DNA of 10,331 nt from CAYSHJ01 sp964589725 (GTDB taxonomy: Bacteria > Planctomycetota > Planctomycetia > Planctomycetales > Planctomycetaceae). Both the position numbers and the translations under genes were made by a program. The DNA lies in contig CAZPUJ010000738.1 of assembly GCA_964589725.1 (NCBI GenBank), positions 1-10,331 on the forward strand, written 5' to 3'. Shown here one piece after another: positions 6,869 through 10,331 of the stretch; positions within the stretch are counted from its first letter, which is position 1; each line of letters opens with the position of its first letter. The notes below the pieces were generated by a model that was not told the DNA's origin, ran no database searches, and worked only from the letters and a program-made list of their open reading frames with translations.

Positions 6869-7819
6869 TCATCGTTCCACGGTTCCTTGAAAGACGACGC
6901 CACAATTGTGGCAGCGCGCCGCTCCGATCGAGACCGAGTTGCCGCAACGTCCACACTTGGCGGAACCGATCATCTTGCCGCTTTTGGTGTATTGGGGGCC
7001 CAGCACAATGCCAGCTGTCAATTCTTGTAGTTGGCTTTCCTGCGTCGCTCGGTGGGCCACTAACGTCTGGAGGTTGGAGCGAATACGATTCACATTGGCT
7101 TCGGCTTGCAACAACTTCTGTTTGGCCGAATTCAGCTCGTCGGTGACCCGGCGAATTCTGGCTTTGGCCGACACGAGTCGGTCGTCTTTCTCGACCGCCT
7201 TCTTATTCTTTTTGATCCGCGCGTCTAACTCCATCTCCGCGTCTTTCAATCGCTGTTTGAGCGTCATCGCCTCCTTGTCATCAGCCAGTTCGATGTCCTC
7301 ACGGTCTCGCCGTTTCTGTTCCAAGGCCGCGGTCTGTTTCGCCTGCGTTTTTCGAACCTCTGGAGGCCTCGTGCCGCTGGACTTGCGCTGCTCCTTCGCG
7401 CTCGCTAACGACCGCAGGAGGCCTTGGTATTCGGCATTGTTTTGCTCAAGCGTTTTGACATTCCGGGCCGCTGTTACCTTCCACTGCGCTTTGAGTTCAT
7501 CCACCTTGCTTCGAGCGGCTGTCGTTTCCGGCGAGTTTTTCGCAGCCTCTTCGGCCGCACGACGGGCGAGACTGAGTTCACGCAAACATTGCCGGCGCTC
7601 TACTTCCGCCCGTTGATGCTCGCGGCGAACTGGTTCGGCTTCATCGAGAGCCTGTTTCAGGGCATATTCCCCGGTCGCCAGCAGCCGATTGATCTCGGTG
7701 ATCCGCTGCCTGATCTCGGCGGTGCCGGGCCGGTTTGCAGAGACCTGAGCCTCTGCGAGTTGAGATAAGAATGTGAAAAATGCGACGACGAACAACGAGT
7801 GATGTGGATTCAGAGCCAT
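6869..7819 (-). CDS. Exported coiled-coil protein with C-terminal zinc ribbon
   Basis: This 316-residue protein starts at an ATG preceded by GGGAG with six-base spacing. Residues 1-25 look like a signal peptide: short polar start, hydrophobic LFVVAFFTFL core, and a plausible cleavage site after AEA (residue 24). Residues about 32-265 are highly charged, rich in Glu, Arg, Lys, Ala and Gln and almost free of glycine, and should form long coiled coils. The C-terminus carries C289-x2-C292-x10-C303-x2-C306, a typical zinc-ribbon spacing. No enzyme motif is visible. It lies upstream of the kinase in the same direction and is probably in the same operon, so it may be a structural or binding partner of the kinase exterior; this is inferred. 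A metal-binding ribbon on an exported protein is unusual. If the N-terminus is an uncleaved anchor, the protein would stay in the membrane. Confidence is high that it is a gene, moderate for export. Confidence 0.88.
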   Translation of the reverse strand: MALNPHHSLFVVAFFTFLSQLAEAQVSANRPGTAEIRQRITEINRLLATGEYALKQALDEAEPVRREHQRAEVERRQCLRELSLARRAAEEAAKNSPETTAARSKVDELKAQWKVTAARNVKTLEQNNAEYQGLLRSLASAKEQRKSSGTRPPEVRKTQAKQTAALEQKRRDREDIELADDKEAMTLKQRLKDAEMELDARIKKNKKAVEKDDRLVSAKARIRRVTDELNSAKQKLLQAEANVNRIRSNLQTLVAHRATQESQLQELTAGIVLGPQYTKSGKMIGSAKCGRCGNSVSIGAARCHNCGVVFQGTVER

Positions 7820-8047
7820 GAGGTTCTCCCGTTTTGAAAAACCTGTTGAGCAGGCAGCGAGGCCCGTCTACATCTCTAATGGCCGTCTCCCACCGCACTG
7901 TCTGGAGAATTCCGTCGAAAATTTTGAGCCGAGCAAGAATACAGGCGGGCAGGAATCGTTTTTTGGCGGCATGAGATCGCCTGCTTGGTTGTGGCCAATG
8001 GTCGCTGCTGGAAGAATGGCCGCCAGAATTTGCTCGAAAGGTGTGCC
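7820..8047. promoter_or_regulatory. Divergent intergenic region between the coiled-coil and sigma factor genes
   Basis: This 228-bp gap separates two divergently transcribed genes and should hold promoters for both the minus-strand kinase operon and the plus-strand sigma gene. It is less GC-rich than the surrounding genes, with A/T runs such as the T6 near 7960. I could not support a specific -35/-10 pair or an ECF-type promoter. The sigma gene's ribosome binding site is AAAGG at 8037-8041. The REP-like repeats so common elsewhere are absent here. Confidence 0.5.
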
Positions 8048-8665
8048 ATGCAAATCCCTGAACTGCCCGAAACGAGCACCCCGTTGACGGAGCTGTATCG
8101 GCGACATCGTGGTGGTGAAGTGGAAGCGACGGAGCGGCTGTTTTTCTATTACGCGGAAAGACTCAGCCGGTTGGCTCAGCGATACCTCAGTCCGAAGCTA
8201 GCTCCGCGCGTGGACGGGGACGATGTCATGCAGTCGGCGTTGAAGAGCTTTTTGATGCGAGCCTCCGCCGGGCAGTTCCGTATCGACAATTCGCAAGACA
8301 TGTGGAAGCTGCTCGTGACGATCACGGTGCGAAAAGCTCGACTGCAAGTGCGCGCTCACAATGCGGATGTTCGCGCCGTCGAACGCGAAGTACCGCAACC
8401 GTTGGACGGCGAATTGGCGATCGTCGATCAACTCACTGAAGAGCCGTCTGTCGCGGAGGCGCTGGCCTGTGCCGAGATCCTCGAACAATTGGTTCGCGAT
8501 GATCCGCCGGAGTACGCGCGCGTCTTGGAACTGCGGCTGGCAGACTTTTCCCTGCGCGAAATCGCCGCCGAATTGGACCTGTCTAAGAATACCGTCGAGT
8601 CGATTCTGAACGTGCTGAAGTCTCGTTTGCAGCGCCGCTGGACGGACCTGTCGGTTGGAAAATGA
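8048..8665 (+). CDS. ECF-type RNA polymerase sigma factor (planctomycete type)
   Basis: This 205-residue protein is a sigma-70 family extracytoplasmic-function factor that would direct RNA polymerase to a specific promoter set. The ATG at 8048 was chosen because AAAGG lies six bases upstream; a TTG 21 codons earlier has no such site. Residues about 14-100 form region 2, including DGDDVMQSALKSFL (56-69), the core-binding helix. Residues 143-198 form region 4, with the helix-turn-helix SLREIAAELDLSKNTVESIL (168-187) expected to contact the -35 element. Regions 1 and 3 are absent, as is usual for the class. No anti-sigma factor is visible nearby. Planctomycetes have ECF groups associated with Ser/Thr kinases, and this gene sits divergently from a kinase operon, so control by that kinase is a reasonable inference. 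Class assignment is secure; the regulon is unknown. Confidence 0.93.
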   Translation: MQIPELPETSTPLTELYRRHRGGEVEATERLFFYYAERLSRLAQRYLSPKLAPRVDGDDVMQSALKSFLMRASAGQFRIDNSQDMWKLLVTITVRKARLQVRAHNADVRAVEREVPQPLDGELAIVDQLTEEPSVAEALACAEILEQLVRDDPPEYARVLELRLADFSLREIAAELDLSKNTVESILNVLKSRLQRRWTDLSVGK

Positions 8666-8669
8666 AGGG

Positions 8670-8692
8670 GCCACCCACGATTTTTGGGCGGC
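8670..8692 (+). terminator. Possible terminator hairpin after the sigma factor
   Basis: GCCACCCA and TGGGCGGC can pair over eight positions with one mismatch around a seven-base loop, five bases after the sigma stop codon. The T-rich part is in the loop and no T tract follows the stem, so an intrinsic terminator is only a tentative call. Confidence 0.3.
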
Positions 8693-8943
8693 AAGGTTTG
8701 GTTGTGCCGAGGAGATTGCCAGGGTGATGGCGCGGTGGCATCGGCGGCGGTGCGGGGAGTTTCGGTGCATTGAGATGACGCGAGTCGCACGGAAACAATC
8801 CCTGGCCGCTGGCCTTTGAACTCGGTGCGAGGCCTCAGGTTGGAAGCTCGGCCCCACGGGATTTCTTCACCGCCTCCTTGCGGACAGGTCTGCTGATATC
8901 TTCAATAGACCTCGCATGGTTGAGTCTGACACTCATCTGATGT

Positions 8944-8996
8944 GTAAGCGAGTGCCTGCTACCTCTGCCCTCGCTTACGCTTCGGGTTAGTGTGAA
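8944..8996. repeat. Second palindromic repeat (GTAAGCGAG family)
   Basis: GTAAGCGAG at 8944-8952 pairs perfectly with CTCGCTTAC at 8970-8978 over a 17-base loop, followed by GCTTCGGGTTAGTGTGA. On the minus strand it reads LTRSVSEGRG, a peptide I recall from spuriously translated planctomycete repeats; that is memory, not a search. It is unrelated to the GGCGAG family and occurs once here. Confidence 0.6.
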
Positions 8997-9079
8997 GCTT
9001 CCTCCGAATGTGTCCGATATGGCCGTGCGAGGTAGATCAGGTGGCTGATCACGGTTCCTTGTTTTCTCGGTTGCGAGTG

Positions 9080-10331
9080 ATGAATCCAACAACGGCCAAC
9101 ACCGCAGAGCATCATCGGCCAGGCGCTGGACGCTGGCTGTTGGTCGTATTGTCATTCGTGGCGTTCGCGTGGTCGCTGCCGAGACCGCTTTTGCAAGACG
9201 AGGTCATCGAGTCCGGGCGCGAGACGGCACACGGGCGCCTTGCCTTTCGCACGGCTCGGCGATTGATTGAGCACGCGGGTAAAGGAGCCTTCGCGAACGA
9301 GACCGAACTCTCTGGCCCGCAGTTCGCCGACGGAGGTCAAACGCTCTACTTCGCGAGATCACGAGCGGGGCAGCGAGCTGACATCGTGCGGTCGCGGCGC
9401 GACGGCGAACGGTGGTCGCGAGCGGAACTCGCGAGAGAACTCAACAGCGTCGATGACGATCGTCACGTGACGATCTCGGCGGACGGCCGCTCGCTCGTGC
9501 TGGCGTCGAATCGATCGGGAGGTCGCGGTGGGTTTGACTTGTTTGTGTCGCAGGCCAAACAGAATCGTTGGAGTCGGCCGGACAACATCGGTTCGACGAT
9601 CAATACGCCGGACGACGAACTCGACCCCGCGCTTGCGCCGGACGGCCGCATGCTGTTCTTCGTACGAAAGACAAGCGGAGCCTCAGCCGATGTCTTCGTG
9701 TCCCGTCGCGACGGCGATTCGGCCGAGTGGTCATTGCCGCAGCCTGTCGCGTCGATCAATTCGTCCGACAGCGACGACGTCAGTCCGAGCGTGTCGCCCG
9801 ACGGACGTTGGTTGTACTTTGCCTCTAACCGTCCCGCACATCGCGGCGAGCAGACCCACTTCGACTTGTTTCGCGCTCCGATGAATGACAGTGTGGTCGG
9901 CACACCGCAGCGAGTACATGACGGCATCTGCTCGACCACGGACGAGCTTGATCCCGCCTTCGCGCCGGATGGCCAAACGCTGGTCTTCGCAAGCCGCCGC
10001 GAAGGAGCCAGTCAGCTTTATCTGTCTCGTGCCGACTTCGTGATCACTCGTCTGACCTGGAACGCCGAACATCTCGAGCGACTCGGCCGAGCCTGGTGGG
10101 CCGTGCCGATTTTCTGTGGCGTCATTTTTACGGGACTCGCGTGGCGGATGCTGCGCGGCCGAGCGACCGGTTTGGAACAAGCCAAGCCAGCACGTGCTCT
10201 GGAACAAGCAGCGCAACCCGCGAGCGTCGCTCCTCCGCCACAACGAAGCACTCCGCCGAAGAACCCGCTGGCAACTTGGCATGTCGCTGCGCCGACGGAC
10301 GCGCCGACAGCGAAGCAGTCCTCGCGGCAAG
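9080..10331 (+). CDS. Membrane-anchored PD40/TolB-like beta-propeller protein (3' end beyond window)
   Basis: The frame stays open from the ATG at 9080 to the window edge, giving 417 residues with no stop. Residues 18-33 (RWLLVVLSFVAFAWSL) form a signal anchor. Residues about 75-320 hold four to five PD40-type (WD40-like, TolB family) blades, each with a P/T-x-x-A/S-x-D-G-x-x-L-x-F-x-S core, such as SPSVSPDGRWLYFASN at 235-250 and DPAFAPDGQTLVFAS at 291-305. A second membrane segment lies at 339-358, followed by a Pro/Ala/Gln-rich tail. The propeller is thus predicted outside the membrane and the tail in the cytoplasm. Propellers of this kind bind proteins or sugars; no catalytic residues are seen. 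An alternative GTG start at 9041 has a better ribosome binding site (GAGG, eight bases upstream) and would add 13 residues. What follows the tail is unknown because the gene is cut. Confidence 0.88.
   Translation, partial: MNPTTANTAEHHRPGAGRWLLVVLSFVAFAWSLPRPLLQDEVIESGRETAHGRLAFRTARRLIEHAGKGAFANETELSGPQFADGGQTLYFARSRAGQRADIVRSRRDGERWSRAELARELNSVDDDRHVTISADGRSLVLASNRSGGRGGFDLFVSQAKQNRWSRPDNIGSTINTPDDELDPALAPDGRMLFFVRKTSGASADVFVSRRDGDSAEWSLPQPVASINSSDSDDVSPSVSPDGRWLYFASNRPAHRGEQTHFDLFRAPMNDSVVGTPQRVHDGICSTTDELDPAFAPDGQTLVFASRREGASQLYLSRADFVITRLTWNAEHLERLGRAWWAVPIFCGVIFTGLAWRMLRGRATGLEQAKPARALEQAAQPASVAPPPQRSTPPKNPLATWHVAAPTDAPTAKQSSRQ

Larger units (their letters stand above)
8666..9079. other. 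Gene-free stretch between sigma factor and propeller gene
   Basis: No credible gene is seen in these 414 bases. The minus-strand open frame that crosses them reads through a palindromic repeat and then into the 5' end of the propeller gene. The stretch holds a possible hairpin after the sigma gene, the second repeat family at 8944-8996, and near its end a GAGG at 9029-9032 that could serve a GTG start at 9041. No promoter could be assigned. Confidence 0.6.

Noticed and set aside
6651..6956. N-terminal extension of the kinase frame by 102 codons
   Set aside because: It would translate two REP-like repeats, has no ribosome binding site, and overlaps the end of the upstream gene. The ATG at 6650 has a good GAGG site and begins the recognisable protein.
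8835..9155. Minus-strand open frame of 106 codons
   Set aside because: It reads through the 8944-8996 palindromic repeat and overlaps the start of the propeller gene on the other strand; no family features are seen.
1..10331. tRNA, rRNA, insertion sequence or phage genes
   Set aside because: No cloverleaf, rRNA core sequence, transposase, integrase or target-site duplication was recognised on reading both strands.

Overview
The window looks like chromosomal DNA of a planctomycete (Planctomycetota). The reasons are a GC-rich composition, a Hanks-type Ser/Thr kinase with the planctomycete-style N-terminal module fused to WD40 repeats and jelly-roll domains, a nearby planctomycete-type ECF sigma factor, and a dense population of short GC-rich palindromic repeats that read in proteins as GERGGVSPPV or GADATPLA. 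The species cannot be named from the sequence alone.

Layout, left to right. 1-38 is the possible first codons of a minus-strand gene leaving the window. 39-386 is non-coding and packed with REP-like hairpin repeats. 387-971 (minus) is an unrecognised gene that starts directly after the kinase stop, in the same frame, and ends on a stop codon supplied by a repeat. 978-6650 (minus) is a giant transmembrane kinase of 1890 residues: N-terminal helical module, kinase domain, repeat-rich linker, membrane segment, PEGA-like domain, seven 42-residue WD40 repeats and four jelly-roll domains. 6651-6868 is an intergenic gap holding a large inverted pair of the same repeat. 6869-7819 (minus) encodes an exported coiled-coil protein ending in a four-cysteine zinc ribbon. 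7820-8047 is a divergent promoter region. 8048-8665 (plus) encodes an ECF sigma factor. 8666-9079 is non-coding and carries a second palindromic repeat family. 9080 to the window end (plus) is a membrane-anchored PD40/TolB-like propeller protein, cut by the window edge.

Together the genes suggest an envelope signalling locus. The kinase would place its catalytic domain in the cytoplasm and about 1300 residues of propeller and jelly-roll domains outside the membrane. The coiled-coil protein is probably co-transcribed with it, and the sigma factor across the divergent promoter is a plausible transcriptional output. This linkage is inferred from gene order and from the known association of planctomycete ECF factors with Ser/Thr kinases; nothing here proves it.

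The most striking signal is in the WD40 array. The seven repeats are almost identical except at five columns (10, 11, 13, 29, 31) that are hypervariable. This resembles the fungal HET-D/E recognition propellers and suggests a rapidly diversifying binding face on a bacterial receptor kinase. The second signal is the hairpin repeat family, which has spread through intergenic DNA, into the kinase linkers in frame, and into the end of a gene.
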